Assembly: GCA_003260075.1 (NCBI GenBank) | Contig: QLIY01000795.1 | Location: 11,099-75,098, forward strand | DNA length: 64,000 nt | Source: Phallusia mammillata | Lineage: Eukaryota; Chordata; Ascidiacea; Phlebobranchia; Ascidiidae | Reading direction: 5' to 3' | Part shown: positions 1 to 12,649 of the stretch, piece by piece | Layout of the letters: the number at the start of each line of letters is the position of its first letter | How positions within the stretch are numbered: position 1 is the stretch's first letter | Position numbers and translations under genes: made by a program | Notes under the pieces: model-generated | The model's database searches: none | Told to the model about the DNA's origin: nothing | Seen by the model: the letters and a program-made list of their open reading frames with translations, nothing else

Positions 1-148
1 TGCACAAAACACTCTGCTTTCACTTTAGTACTGATATCTGCTGGCACGAACCACTATTATTTTAGAACAACGTTGGCACGCGAGGTCATTAACACACGGA
101 AATAACACGTAAATTGGCACGCGTCGCCTAAAAGGTTGCCGACCCCTG
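1..148. mobile_element. Right end of a hAT-type MITE
   Basis: The segment ends in ggttgccgacccctg, a terminal inverted repeat typical of hAT MITEs. Its inner sequence (acaaaacactctgctttc, ggcatgcgaggtcattaa-like) matches the right half of the complete element at 44337-44572. The left end lies outside the window. Confidence 0.7.
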
Positions 149-460
149 CAATAGCCAGTAGAATGTTTAATTAATCATTGTTTTTATAAACGTTGACATG
201 GAAATAATTATGAAACAAAAATTGTCCCAACAGTGCGGGGATGAGGGCCCCTGTTTTAAATCCTTGTACTATAAGGTAACACAAAAATTTGGGTTTGAAC
301 ACTAATCCAAGATAAAGTTTTTATTTTTTTCTACCCATGTCAATTGGTGAATATGCCATGCTGTCAATGATTCCCTTCCTCTCTTAGAAACAACGTAGAA
401 ACCGCCACGCCCTAATATCTTGGTTATTATTTCGTAATTTTGATACCAAACTGATTTTAG
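149..460. other. No gene recognised; probable PARP intron
   Basis: AT-rich sequence between the MITE end and the first PARP exon. It ends in a plausible splice acceptor (ctgattttag). Upstream PARP exons should lie left of the window. Confidence 0.4.
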
Positions 461-1195
461 GTCAACTGCCGACAACGTGGGAGGACATGGGTGGTCAACA
501 GTGGAAATGTGTACCAGTGTCAACAAATTCTACTGAATACAAAACTGTTCTTCAAAAATTTCGATCCACAATGCCACATCGTTATCCCGTTCGGGTAAAT
601 CAAAATTATTTTTGTCTGGAAATGTACAAAATTTTACAAATTTTTTACAAAAAAACTGTTTAGCTGGATCGAATACAGAACCCAACACTCTGGAGACAAT
701 ATCAGGCACACAAAAACAGAATCGAAACAAAAATGCAAACTACTAATGTTACTAAGCAACTCTTTCACGGAACTGACCGAGCAACTTGTGATAAAATCTT
801 GCAACACGGTTTCGATAGAAGCTTTGGGGGGGGGGGGATATGGTAAAATTCCAGTTCATTTTTTTAGCAATTAAAACCACGCTAGGAACATTTTTATACG
901 GTTTAAATCGTGTTTTTTTTCAGCAAGTAGGTCTCGAAGAGGCGTTTACTTTGCAGTGAGTGCAAAGTATTCACATAAATACGCAAAACCAAATGCTCTA
1001 CGACAGAGAAGCATGTTTTTGGCCGAAGTGGTGGCTGGGGAATACTGTCAAGGAAATCGGTATATGCGTGCAGCTCCAAAGCAGAGTGACGGGACACCAT
1101 TTGACAGCGTCGTTGATAATGTTTTCAATCCAGGCTTGTATATTGTATTTCGAAATGCAAGTGCTTATCCTACTTATCTCTTGACGTACAAATAG
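461..1195 (+). CDS. PARP catalytic domain, 3' exons (mono-ADP-ribosyltransferase-like)
   Basis: Three exons encode the C-terminal catalytic domain of a PARP14/PARP10-type ADP-ribosyltransferase, which transfers ADP-ribose from NAD+ to proteins. Exon A (461-594) reads LPTTWEDM then EYKTVLQKF. A 69-base intron (595-663) follows. Exon B (664-842) has RIQNPTLWRQY and the nicotinamide-site LFHGT with GFDRSFG. After a second intron, exon C (from 924 or 931 to 1195) has RGVYFAVSAKYS, then VFNPGLYIVF and a stop. The triad is His (HGT), Tyr (VYFA) and Leu before YIVF. H-Y-L rather than H-Y-E is known from mono-ART members. The 12-G run at 826-837 falls in the loop after GFDRSFG, so its length and the exon B/C joint are uncertain. 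N-terminal domains are outside the window. Confidence 0.85.
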
Positions 1196-1860
1196 TGATT
1201 TATGAACATTCTTACGACAAAATCCAAATCACAGAGTATAGCTAAAATGCAGTTTAAGTTTTTACCGACGGCATTTCAAGTTTTTCGCAAAAGCTTAGGA
1301 TATGTTGTTTTATAAAGTTTTGTAAATCCTTTGCAGTGTTTTACTGTGATGTGATTCGATAATTTTGCTTGACGTTTTGTAACATTGTACATATTGTGCG
1401 AATTATTTGACTTCCTAAATCGCTTTGCTCATGCTGAAATAAGTTACAAAATACATTCCAATGGCTATTCATTGTCATTGTCAGACTCAACTAAAACGTG
1501 CTGACAGATTTTTGATGTCTCCGTTTAAGACCTTTTTTGCAGTATTTTTTTCTAAATCTGATCAAATGTTGCAGTATTGAGCAATGGACACTACTTTCTT
1601 GACCTGCTAATCCCCTAAAAAGCAAGGTTCCTTAACTTGCTTTTTTAAACACTCAGATAGAAAAGTGAAAAATTGGAGAGTTTAAGGCAGTCAGTAACGA
1701 AATGCAACTTTGTCTTAGTTAGTTTCAAATTATTTTTAGCACTTATTAGTGGCTTATGTTCTGAAATCATCACCAACAGCATCAGAAAATATATTCGGCA
1801 AAGTGGATAATATTTTTCGCATTTTAAAACCAGGACACAAATAACAAGTTTTCACAAGTG
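1196..1860. other. PARP 3' flank, no gene recognised
   Basis: AT-rich sequence after the PARP stop. I see no coding similarity, RNA gene or clear transposon end. Confidence 0.5.
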
Positions 1861-3245
1861 AAATAACTTGATTGGTGCATGATCAACACGTAATCAATGC
1901 GTGATTAACTCGTGATTAGTGCATGACCAACTCGTGATCAATGCGTGATTAACTCGTGAGTAGTTCATGATCAATGTGTGTTTAACTCGCGAGCAGTCCG
2001 TAATTAACACGGGATTAGTGCAAGATCAACAGGTATACTCAGTTCGTGATCAACACGTGATCAGTGTGTGATTTACTCGTAATCAGCGCGTGACCAACTC
2101 GTGATTAGTAAATAACCAACTCGTGATCAATGCGTGATTTACTCGTGATTAGTGCATGACCAACTCGTGATCAATGCTTAATTAACTCGTGAGTAGTTCA
2201 TGATCAACTCGTGATCAATGTGTGATTAACTCGCGATCAGTGCGTGATTAACACGTGATTAGTGCATGATCCACAGGTATACTCAGTTCGTGATCAACAC
2301 GTGATCAGTGTGTGATTAACTCGTAATCAGCGCGTGACCAACTCGTGATTAGTGCATGACCAACTCGTGATCAATGCGTGATTAACTCGTGATTAGTGCA
2401 TAATCAACTCGTGATCAATGCGTGATTAACTCGTGAGTAGTTCATGATCAACTCGTGATCAATGCGTGATTAACACGTGATTAGTGCATGATCAACAGGT
2501 ATACTCAGTTCGTGATCAACACGTGATCAGTGTGTGATTAAGTCGTAATCGGCGCGTGATCAACTCGTGATCAATGCGTGATTAACTCGTGATTAGTGCA
2601 TGACCAACTCGTGATCAATGCGTGAATAACTCGTGATTAGTGCATGATCAACAGGTATACTCAGTTCGTGATCAACTCGTGATCAATGCGTGATTAACTC
2701 GTGATTAGTGCATGACCAACTCGTGATCAATGCGTGAATAACTCGTGATTAGTGCATGATCAACAGGTATACTCAGTTCGTGATCAACTCGTGATCAATG
2801 CGTGATTAACTCGTGATTAGTGCATGACCAACTCGTGATCAATGCGTGAATAACTCGTGATTAGTGCATGATCAACAGGTATACTCAGTTCGTGATCAAC
2901 TCGTGATCAATGCGTGATTAACTCGTGATTAGTGCATGACCAACTCGTGATCAATGCGTGATTAACTCGTGAGTAGTTCATAATCAACTCGTAATCAATG
3001 CGTGATTAACTCGCGATCAGTGCGTGATTACCACGTGATTAGTGCATGATCAACAGTTATGCTCAGTTCGTGATCACTGTGTGATTAACTCGTAATCAGC
3101 GCCTGACCAACTCGTGATCAATGCGTAATTAACTGGTGATTAGTGCATGATCAATGCGTGATACTTGTGATGAGTAAACGATCAAGTCGTGATGTTTGAA
3201 TAATCAACTTGTGATGAGTGAACAATCAACTCGTAAAGAGTAAAT
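1861..3245. repeat. Minisatellite, about 22-base unit with 112-base higher-order repeat
   Basis: Tandem array of units such as actcgtgatcaatgcgtga, alternating with actcgtgattagtgcatga variants. A marker, caacaggtatactcag, recurs at 2649, 2761 and 2873, giving an exact 112-base higher-order period there. Related, more diverged markers occur near 2028, 2271, 2490 and 3052. Unit divergence grows toward both ends. Similar sequence occurs at low copy in the introns at 39.1 kb and 55.9 kb. Confidence 0.95.
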
Positions 3246-3289
3246 AACAAACACGTTAATTTTTATTTAAAAAACGGCACCTTTCTTTT

Positions 3290-3425
3290 ACCATTCCCTT
3301 TTTTTCACGTGGTAAATGGTGAGGTACAAAATCAACTGGCAAACCACTACCACCACGGCACACAAGTTTTTGCCGTTACTAACTGAACCCGCCAGTGTAA
3401 GAAAGCATCCAAGTGTAGCGCGAGC
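3290..3425 (+). repeat. Diverged remnant of the IAP-family promoter repeat
   Basis: Shares ggtaaatggtgaggtacaaa, the accaccacggcacacaag block and gtgtagcgcgag with the promoter segments at 12650, 19985, 24330 and 52880. No IAP exon 1 follows it. Confidence 0.6.
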
Positions 3426-4213
3426 CTTGACCTCTTATCTTCTAAGGATTTCTTGGCATAAATCGCACAGAACCAATAACCATTGATGAAACATCATTTG
3501 TAAATATTTTCATGTGTATAAACTATGCATAGCTGCACATAATAATGACTTCTCGATTTCCTTTTATTTTTTGTGCTTTTATTGTTGTACAAAATTATTT
3601 TTTATACTTTGTGATAATCATGTGGAAAATATTTAAATAAAATACTGGTGCAAATGAACTGATGAAAACTTAAGTTAAAATGATGATGGGTAGTAAGGTT
3701 AAATTACATTTCATACATAAACGTAATTGGAAAGCCACACAGATAAAAGGGGGAATCATAACATTTTAGTTTTATCTTTTGATACAATTGAACACCGATG
3801 TGATTCTGACCGTTGTTTGAGTAGAGGCCCAGACACTTTCTAGCACCAGCCACCAGCACGTTTTTCCCCAAGGCCCTTGTCTTGAGGTGAATCCCCGGGT
3901 AAAAAAAGCGCACAAAACCGTTGAAAACGAACAGTCTGTCTAGCTAGCGATCGCTGGGCTACACAGGCGCTTCAGAACTGATCCCAGTTATGAATTTATG
4001 TTCATCTAGCTAGCGATAGGCCGACACTAACAGCGCTTTGAGAAGGGTTTAAAGGTTATTCCACCACATGATGCAATGATGCCGCAAAGAAATAAAAAGC
4101 ATTGGTTGTAAAAACTTGTTTTAAAAACTGGTTAAAGATGATTAGGCAGTAGGCTCGTCAAAAGAGCAACAAGCGTCCGCTCTCAGGTGGAAAGTTAATA
4201 TTTTACTAATTTT
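3426..4213. other. No gene recognised
   Basis: Intergenic. The only feature seen is a short duplicated motif, ctagctagcgat, near 3940 and 4006. Confidence 0.4.
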
Positions 4214-4298
4214 ATAGCTGGTTCCAATTCTAACCTTTTCATTCGACAGCGGTTTGTCAGGCAGAATTTTGTGCGAGAGGAAATTCGTTTGATTTGTT

Positions 4299-4370
<72 letters not shown>

Positions 4371-4430
4371 AAAGTAGAGAAAATTTTCTGTAAAATTGTG
4401 TCCGATTTTACAATGGCTTCAACAAACAAA
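4214..4430 (+). repeat. First copy of kinase 5' leader and exon 1, cut by a G run
   Basis: Nearly identical to 5886-6060. It contains a candidate first exon at 4413-4430 (MASTNK, donor gtaagt). In this copy a 69-G run (4300-4368) replaces about 34 bases present in the other copy between gatttgttc and caaaagtagag. It is either a true local duplication or, more likely, two haplotype or contig versions of one 5' end. Confidence 0.8.
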
Positions 4431-6736
4431 GTAAGTGAAATCTCGACACTTTACAATTTAGTTGTTTTACTAGACCTTTATTATAACTTTTAACAAACCT
4501 ATATAAATGGGGTTGTTGCTTTTGCTCAATACTGTTAAAGATAATGCAAAAATAGGAACAAAATATAGTTGTTAATACAGAAAAACAGATGTATAATCGA
4601 AGTATTTGCCGAAACGTCTGAATAATCAAGCACGTCACTTTTTACGTCTGTTTGGGTCGTTATATCCTTCATTATACATATTCAGCTATAACAAACCATT
4701 GTATAGGGTTGGGGCGAAGCGTACATATTAATGGTTGTTTGTTAAGGCCCGTTTAGCCTACTGTTTGTGCAACGCGCGCACAAACCTTGCGTTAGTTTCT
4801 TTGTTTCATTCTTATCTGTCTGGTTTTGCGCTTGACCGATTTCGGGCGCTCATGTAGAAATGAGTCGCCTTATCTTACGTATTAAGCACCTTGGAACTGC
4901 GCAAACAACGTTATCGCTGTGTGGGGGTTTCTGTGAAAAGTTGGTTCATTTGCCAACAACAAATATTGGTACGCTTTTTGCATCCAATTTAGTTATTTGT
5001 CACATTGTTATGATTACATGTTGCTATTTTTGTGTTTGAAAAATTTTAATTAAGTGCATTCCAAAAATAGCCTGGGTCGGTACAATCTATTGTCCCCACT
5101 GTAGTGTTTATTATCTCGTGCCGTCTGTTGCATGAACCGTTGTGTGCATTGTTACTCTACCTAGCGTGTACTGATGGTGTGCTGCGTATTGCACAGCTCT
5201 GATGCGGCTCAGTTTTTGAATTTACTAAATGTTGTACATTTGAATAAAAATTATGTGACGATTATGCCGAACACAAAAGTCGAACACGAAAATTGAAGTG
5301 CAGTAGCATGACTGTACTCGCTTGTTGTAGTTACCTGCAACCCCATCTCTATACCATCAAACGTGAAGTCTGAAAGAGGCAAACTGGCGGCGCGCAGGTT
5401 AATACGCAATATGAGACAATACTGTTTTTGTTTGCAGTGTGTGTGCGCGCGTAACAATAGCTGTTTGTTAATTGTTACGTAACAAACGCGTTAACAAAGG
5501 AATACAAATCTGCAAAAACAGAATATGCAACGCTACGTAAAGTTGTTTTCTCTGCTGACGAGACTAGTATACCAGTGTGTCTAATATGCAATGAAACACT
5601 AGCTAACAACAAAAAGTCGAATGTCATAAGACTAAAAACGTTTTGCATTTTATTTTAAATTTTAAAACGACCCCCGCACTAGTACCTTGGCAGTAATATT
5701 TATGATTAAATTACTTTTTAAGTTCGTGTTTAGTGCAAAATCATGTTTACTAACAGAATATTATTCAATCTATACTATAAGTAAGATGAAACATATTGAT
5801 ACTGGGATCAGCCCTGAAGCGTCGATGCAGACCAGCGATCACGGCATACATATCGATAAATCATAGTACGCCAAGCCTGTTCATTATAGCTGGTTCCAAT
5901 TCTAACCTTTTCATTCGACAGCGGTTTGTCAGGCAGAATTTTGTGCGAGAGGAAATTCGTTTGATTTGTTCAAAACTGATTCTTGTTGTTTGCAGCAAAG
6001 CAATACAAAAGTAGAGAAAATTTTCTGTAAAATTGTGTCCGATTTTACAATGGCTTCAACNTGGCGTACTATGATTTATACTATAAGTACGCACGAAAAA
6101 TCGCAAACGGGCCAAAACAGAGAAGATGTATAATTTGTTTTGTTTTTTGTAAAGTTACCAGAATTGGAGTGTTGTGACATCACGTGTGACCCCAACAAGT
6201 TTGTGGCCGGTTCAGGAGGTTTCGGGGATGTTATATTCGGATACCATAACGGGTTAAAGAAAGAAGTGGCCATCAAAGTATTGAAAGTTGATGGTGCAGC
6301 GCAGAAAACTTCACTGGTTATAAAAATGTAGGACTTGTCACATACAAAACTACAATAGCTAAATTTATCGAAATATTCTTAAGGTTTCAAGAAGAAATGG
6401 AAAACTTGCTGAAAGCAGATCATAAAAATGTCGTTCGAATTNTCACAATTTGCCCGACAAACGTTTAATACATCAGGACCTAAAACCTGGAAACATTATG
6501 CTTACTGAAGAGCTTCAATGCAAGGTTGGCGACTTTGGCTCCGCCGAACTGGCAACTTACAGTATTTCGGCAACTGTGAATACTTCGGCACGAACCAAGA
6601 AAGAAAGCCCCCAATTCACTCCCTACTACACCGCTCCTGAAAAACTGAACGACCTCACCATGAAACCGAGGAAGGAACATGACGTGTACGCATTTTCAAT
6701 GATAATTAAATTCGTACTTGCTAGAAAAGCTCCATA

Positions 6737-6767
<31 letters not shown>

Positions 6768-9703
6768 TGGAAGCGAGAGGAGTTATTGGAGCAAATCAAG
6801 AGAGGAAAAAGACCAGACTGTCACGAAATTGAGGATTGGATAAAAACTTTGGTCGGTGAAGACAGAGAAATCGCAGAGCAACTCCAACTAGTGATGAAGC
6901 GATGCTGGGATCAAGATCCCACAAAACGTCCCACAATGACTGAGATAACTGAAACATTAAAAAACCTCTTGGAAAAGCAAAACCCCGAAAACCTACTTTC
7001 TCAAGTAGCAAGTGTTGCCAGAGAAATGGTTGTCAACCAACCATCCACCAACGAAAGCCAACGCGTCCCGCTTAACGATTTCTCACCAAGGACTGGACGT
7101 TTTGAAGGTAAACCTTCACATTAAACACCACAAACAAAAGTATTCTTTACAAATAAACCGTTTAACTTTTAGTACCGTCTACTACATCTAGCGGCATAGT
7201 GGAACGACCTACCCAACCACCAGCGGGCGCACAAGAGCACGGTTCTTCTCATGAAGGAGAAATTCCCAGGGGGGGGGGCCACAGCAGCTGGGTATGAGAT
7301 ACATTGACTTGTTTGAACTTTTTCACATAAAGTTAGCAGCTGCTTACTGTGACCAACAATTTTATTTAAATGTTTGGATTCCATCGGACGAACAGAGAGT
7401 GGGGAGGCCAATACATCCATAGAAATCACACAACCGAAAACATCATCTGGGGAAGTTTCAAGGGAAACCCCCAACCTCAGCACCTAGGTATAGAAAATTG
7501 AAAAGCTATTAGACTGTGTCTGCGCCAACTAGCGGAATACAAACACATACATGTTCTAAGTGCATTCTATTTTCACCATTTGTGTTTAGATTACAGCAGG
7601 CGTGCAAGCACCGGAGTCCAACGTTCAACAAACGCTGCAGGGGAAAGTTCCCATTCCAGCGAATCATCACAGCAGCACGCGCGTGAATCAAGAGAGGGCG
7701 CCCAAGAGCAAATACCATCTTCTTCTCAACAAGGGGAAATTCCCACCAGTAGCAGATTGCAGCACCTTGGTAAGAAAAATTACCAAACGATACAAGAACC
7801 AACGCTTGTTTACAACCAGTGCTAAACTTTTAGCGTGCGAACCACGTGCCACCAGTCATGCATGTCCACCTCTTCCTATCTCCCCGACTTTTTGCGCCTC
7901 TGACCACCTACCGCCCTGTCATCTCGTATTGCACATGTAGCATTGAATTGGATTATTTATACAACCGCGTTTGAGCGATTTGAAAGATGGTCAAAAGCAG
8001 TTTGACGTTGCAAAAATAAACAAAACAAACCCAATCATAAGAACAAATCTTAAAACGATTTGTAAAATATCACTTTTGTTCAATTGCTTCTGTATATTTG
8101 AGAGGTTACTGCAGGTTAACTTACACGTCATAAATTTTAATTATTTAAGTATTTTTTTGTAAAGGGGACGACTCAGCTTCCAGATTGAAACGAACTTCTT
8201 CAAAATTTCAAAAGCATTCTGGTGCTAATCCTCCCAAAAAGACAAGATTAAGTGAAACATCAGGTATTATTTGTTTTAAATAGTAAATTTGTTGACAAAT
8301 CTCATGAAGATTTTGTCCTTCTTTTTCTTGTTTACAACTGAAATAGGTTTTTTATCGACGTATTCTGAACTTTTGTTATTACCCATACTATACAGTACAA
8401 CTGTACAACCAAATTTCATTTGATACGCCTCAAAAATGAACTTGCCTATCGTATTTTTTAAAAATTTTTAGTATGGTTGATTCGTTAAAAAGCATTTTAT
8501 TTTTATTTTGGTTAGCACCTATCTTAAATGATGAAGGGAAGCCCCCCACTGCAACACAAGAGGAAATCGCCCATTCCAGCAGCACATCACCACAGCAACC
8601 TGCAGGTAAACCAATCATAAAGTCACCCAAATGTGGGGTTTGTTACCGCGCCGCATAAAACTTGCTCAAGGTTTAAATTGAATCAAAGTTGTAATAAATG
8701 TAATCAGTTTTCAGTGCTGAACATTTGTGGTTTCTGAAGGCCGGTCCGTCGTAAAATTTTAGTTTCAAATCGTGCAAAAAGGTTTCCGAATCCCTGGTTT
8801 AAACAATTTTACTTTGTTTAACTGAAACAGTTTTTCAGAAATATCTCCTAAGTACTGACCTTGAAAAAACAAAATCAAACGAACAGCGTAAATTGAATAA
8901 AAATTTAATATTGTAAAAGAGCTTCAAGCGCATTCTAAATTCACGTTTCGGTTTAGATTCGAGCAATCCTGCAAGTACCGGAATCCAACGTTCCGACGAA
9001 TCTACAGAGGAAAGTTCCGGTTCCAGTAAATCATCACAACAAAGTACAGGTAAATCAATTGGTAACATTTTACAGTTTTGAATAATTTATAAGGAGAAAT
9101 TCGTGACTCAGTGCTTTTTAACCGATGCTAAAACAATTTTCAGTCGTTGCGAAAACTTTGCTGCTTTGTTAAGCCTTCTGGCGCAACCAGACAAACAATC
9201 CTTCTGTTGGTGTCAAAATAAGTCATATATCCACGGATAAGCGTCAAATCCGAGTGTTTCAAAACAGGTTTGTCACAATTCGGAAGTTCCAAAACAGCTG
9301 GGGGTTGGGCAACCTTTTGCCACGAGCAATATGAGCCAAGTCGCTGCAGGCCGTAGTATCTGAACCGAATCCAAACTGTAAATAACTTTTTCGTTAAAAA
9401 TCCGAACCGGAGTTGAACTCTTTATTGTATATTCGTTGAACCGGTGCCAAAACTGAACTACTAAAATGGCATTTTGCATTAGTTGTAATCAAAACCACGC
9501 GAATGAATTATCGATTCTAAAATAACGTTCTGAATAAAACGTGAGTTATAACAGCTACAGGGCGATTGTAGATGTAGCACAGTAACTCTGAATCTTTTCA
9601 GTGTAGAACGTGTAGACTGTAATAGTAAAATTAGATCTATTTCAAAGTGGATTTAAACCTGTATGAAATCAGGTTCTGGCCAGGTAATTTGCCCGAATCT
9701 CAA

Positions 9704-9771
<68 letters not shown>

Positions 9772-10532
9772 CCGAACCCCTTTAAAACAATTAATGGTAA
9801 ACCCGAATCGTACCTAAACCCATATGACAAGCGATTCGACTCTTTGTTATAAGGGACCTTTCGAAACTACGCCACCTATCGGCATTTACCTAGTTTTGTT
9901 AGGATGTTTTGTTAATGTTTCAAAACTGTACTATTTTAATTTAAACAACGTTTTCATTTGTGTTTGTAGATGAAAGTGCCGACTTCAATCAATTGGTCCA
10001 GAAATATGTTGATTTATTGGAAACAAAAAAGTATGACGAAGCAAAAATGACAAAACTACAACTTTTAAGGGTATGCCAAAGGCGAGTGTACACTGCGAAA
10101 GACTTTGAAGCCGAAGCCACAAAACGTCTTAATGAAGGCAAATATTTAGAAGCCATTTTGCTTTTCAGCATTGCAGCAGATTTCTTTTTAAAACAAAATC
10201 CTGGCTACGTTGGAGCAAAAAGTGTAGCGGGGTGCGCAGAAGAAATTCGTAACACAATCGGTAGTTTGATAAACAGTTCTAATTTCTCTTCGAAGCCGAA
10301 AAACAGAGAAATCGTGCGCGATCACGTGATCCCGCTCATGCATGACATGACTCGGCAAATCCACGACCTTCAAATAGACGAAAAAGATCGATGTACATGG
10401 GTGGTTGAGTGTTTGCTTGCCATTGAACTGAGTCAACGTTATATCAGGGATTGGGCATCAAACGAAGTAACACTAAAACGTGGACTTGAACTCATGGAAA
10501 CAAATTTCGGGAATGAAAGTTCAAGGTATCAA

Positions 10533-10580
<48 letters not shown>

Positions 10581-10763
10581 CGCTTGTTGAACAATCTTGG
10601 TGTTGTTTGCGATGAAACTTCACGAAGCCATGACGCACTTCAATATTACACAAATGCACTCGAGGTTTTCAAACCAATGGAAGATTGTCCTGAATTAATG
10701 GATGCACGACAAAGAGAATGGATGGCAGAAGCTGAGCGGAATTATGAAAAGTATTTTGATTAA
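4413..10763 (+). CDS. RIPK-like non-RD kinase with Ser/Gln-rich linker and TPR-like C terminus
   Basis: Exon 1 is 4413-4430 or its copy at 6050. Exon 2 (6155-6327) has the glycine loop GSGGFGDV and VAIK lysine. Exon 3 starts at 6384 with the helix-C segment FQEEMENLL and is cut by an N at 6442, losing strands 4-5 and helix D. Exon 4 (6443-7107) has HQDLKPGN, DFG, APE and a C lobe ending CWDQDPTKRPT. The HRD arginine is Gln, so this is a non-RD kinase, as in RIPK and IRAK immune kinases. Linker exons, all phase 1: 7173-7291, a degenerate one near 7380-7490, 7590-7769, 8165-8263, 8516-8605 and 8957-9049. The last exon (9970-10763) is helical and includes LLNNLGVV and DALQYYTNAL, a TPR-type motif. 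Role inferred: cytosolic immune or death signalling. G runs interrupt the C lobe and the TPR exon. Confidence 0.75.
4431..5885. other. Kinase intron 1 or intergenic, no other gene seen
   Basis: AT-rich, with no convincing exon. If exon 1 is the copy at 4413-4430, this is intron 1. If it is the copy at 6050, this is upstream sequence. Confidence 0.4.
6738..6766 (+). other. 29-G run inside the kinase C lobe
   Basis: Follows ARKAPY and precedes WKREELLEQIKRGKRP, where kinases have a short loop before helix G. It adds about ten glycines and keeps frame. Related kinases have no such tract, so I read it as artefact. Confidence 0.8.
7269..7278 (+). other. 10-G run in a linker exon, frame lost
   Basis: Sibling linker exons suggest the end of this exon should read SPQQLG before the donor. 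Here the run puts ccacagcagctgg out of that frame, so bases are missing or added at the run. Confidence 0.6.
9705..9769 (+). other. 65-G run in the intron before the TPR exon
   Basis: Lies in the intron from 9050 to 9969, between cccgaatctcaac and acccgaacccc. It has no coding effect. The rest of this intron holds no recognisable feature. Confidence 0.8.
10533..10579 (+). other. 47-G run in the TPR exon
   Basis: Sits between NESSRYQ and RLLNNLGVV, where one more TPR helix would be expected. The flanks remain in one frame, but a 16-glycine insertion within a TPR repeat is implausible, so coding sequence has probably been replaced. Confidence 0.75.
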
Positions 10764-11682
10764 CTCATTTTTTTAGATTTTCCTGGCTTTGTGCACAATT
10801 GCTGAATATGGTAATGATTATTGTGCAAATGTAAAAATAAGCTCCCTTTAAATGTTGAAAACTCATTATTTCTCGTTTATGCAAAATTCTAAGGAGATTT
10901 TTTTACAAAACATCATTTTTCTTATTTAATCTGTGGAATTCGCAAAGTTAACTTGCAACAAGAAAGTTGTCTGGTCTAACAAATTTCAGGATAGACCAAG
11001 TCACAAAACACAATAGACAATTGGACTTAAACCAGGCGTTTTAGGGCTGTTTGACATTAGGTCAGGTCCAGCAACTGGCTACTTAGCTAGTTTAATTTCC
11101 TCAAAAAATCATGACTCAGAGTGTAATGTCAGGGCATTTTTTTTTTGAAGAAACATAAACCCGAACCCGGCCCGACTCTCATGTAGTGTCCCTTAGAAAA
11201 GATGTTTGGTTTTCTGCCTACTCTTGCACACACATTTAGATAAGACCCTATTTTGTTATGGAATCAATTACTTTGCTCAATAATAAGCTTTGAAGCAACA
11301 ATAAAAATGTATACTTTTTTCAAGTTTTCACCTTTCACCTTGGGTTTTCTGACTTGCTACAACCCCAAAAATAAGTGTGACGCTTTTGTGGGTCGAAGTC
11401 TAAAATAGCATTGCTTAACTAAATGTCCAAAGTCCTTTGAAAAAACAGCTACGAATGTTGCCAGCTACAACTGACAAATTGGCACAGATGCAACAAATCG
11501 TCCCCAACTGCGCTTCGCTTTATGTTTATTCTATGCGTTTTAACTGAAACACGAGTTTAACAACAACCTTTATTTTCCTTGTCACAAATTTACAATCCGT
11601 GTATGTAGACCTGCAGAAACCTCTTGCCGTTCTGTAGTAATGTAGAAAACAAAGTGAACCGTCCTACCAAACTTCTACAGTG

Positions 11683-11761
<79 letters not shown>

Positions 11762-12220
11762 CTCTAAACAACAAACTACAACAAAACCCCTTCCATTTTT
11801 TTACTTTATTCGCACTAATGGCCCAGAACAACAAAAGACTATACAATTTAAATAACGCATGGCACCTCTACATAAGCGCTATTAATTCGGTTTATTACAA
11901 CAAAGATATTGTTTTATCCATTTACGCCTGTGACAGTATTTTTGGACAAAAATAGCGTTTATGAAGACAGTATATGGTAGAATCACGCAGAATCATTTTT
12001 CCCGTTTGGTGCGTCTGTTCTTTCTGCTGCGCTGCCTGGGGACAAAGTTAACCGTGTAAAACTTCAGATACTTCTCTACAGTTTGTGTGAGTTTGAATTG
12101 GATTGTACCACGTTCTATTGACCAAAACATCCGTGTTGAACAGAAAAGGGAAGGGGTACACTTTGGCTTAAATTCAAAATCCTGTGAATATTTTCTGTTA
12201 CTTAAATTATTGATTTGGAA

Positions 12221-12269
<49 letters not shown>

Positions 12270-12649
12270 TCGGACTCACTTCTATATTATGGAAGAAAAG
12301 TAGCCCGAAATTATTCACCGTGGGTGTGTTTTAACTTTATATCTTCTGCTGTGTGGTTGTGTCGACAATAACCAATACAACTTTCCACATTAGGTTTAGA
12401 GAATGCGTGCACAATGATGGGCGACAATTTTAACAGTTCAAGACCAAACGCTACTTGTTAACGCCTTTTTTTGTTTAAAATTAATTACGGCAGTGTTGGG
12501 CTAAAACTTTGAGTACTGTAGTACAGAACTGTGGATTTTCACCAATACTTTTTCTGAATGTATTAGATAATATCATAGATGGTTTCAACATCGTCTACTT
12601 GTTATTCTTTCTTTTTTCTTTATATTTGGGACCTTTGTTTTAATATTTT
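10764..12649. other. Kinase 3' flank, no gene recognised
   Basis: Holds two long G runs (11684-11761 and 12222-12268). Reading frames across them are mainly polyglycine or polyproline and have no other support. Confidence 0.5.

Noticed and set aside
302..730. Minus-strand frames of 74 and 66 codons
   Set aside because: They overlap PARP exons on the + strand, which show clear family motifs and splice sites; the minus frames have none.
1861..3245. CRISPR-like array
   Set aside because: Units are contiguous variants of one sequence without unique spacers, in a eukaryotic context. It is a minisatellite.
4142..4429. Long polyproline or polyglycine open frames (also near 11.7, 18.2, 20.1, 23.3 and 48.9 kb)
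   Set aside because: They exist only because a G or C run has no stop codons. The flanks have no coding signal and the runs themselves look artefactual.
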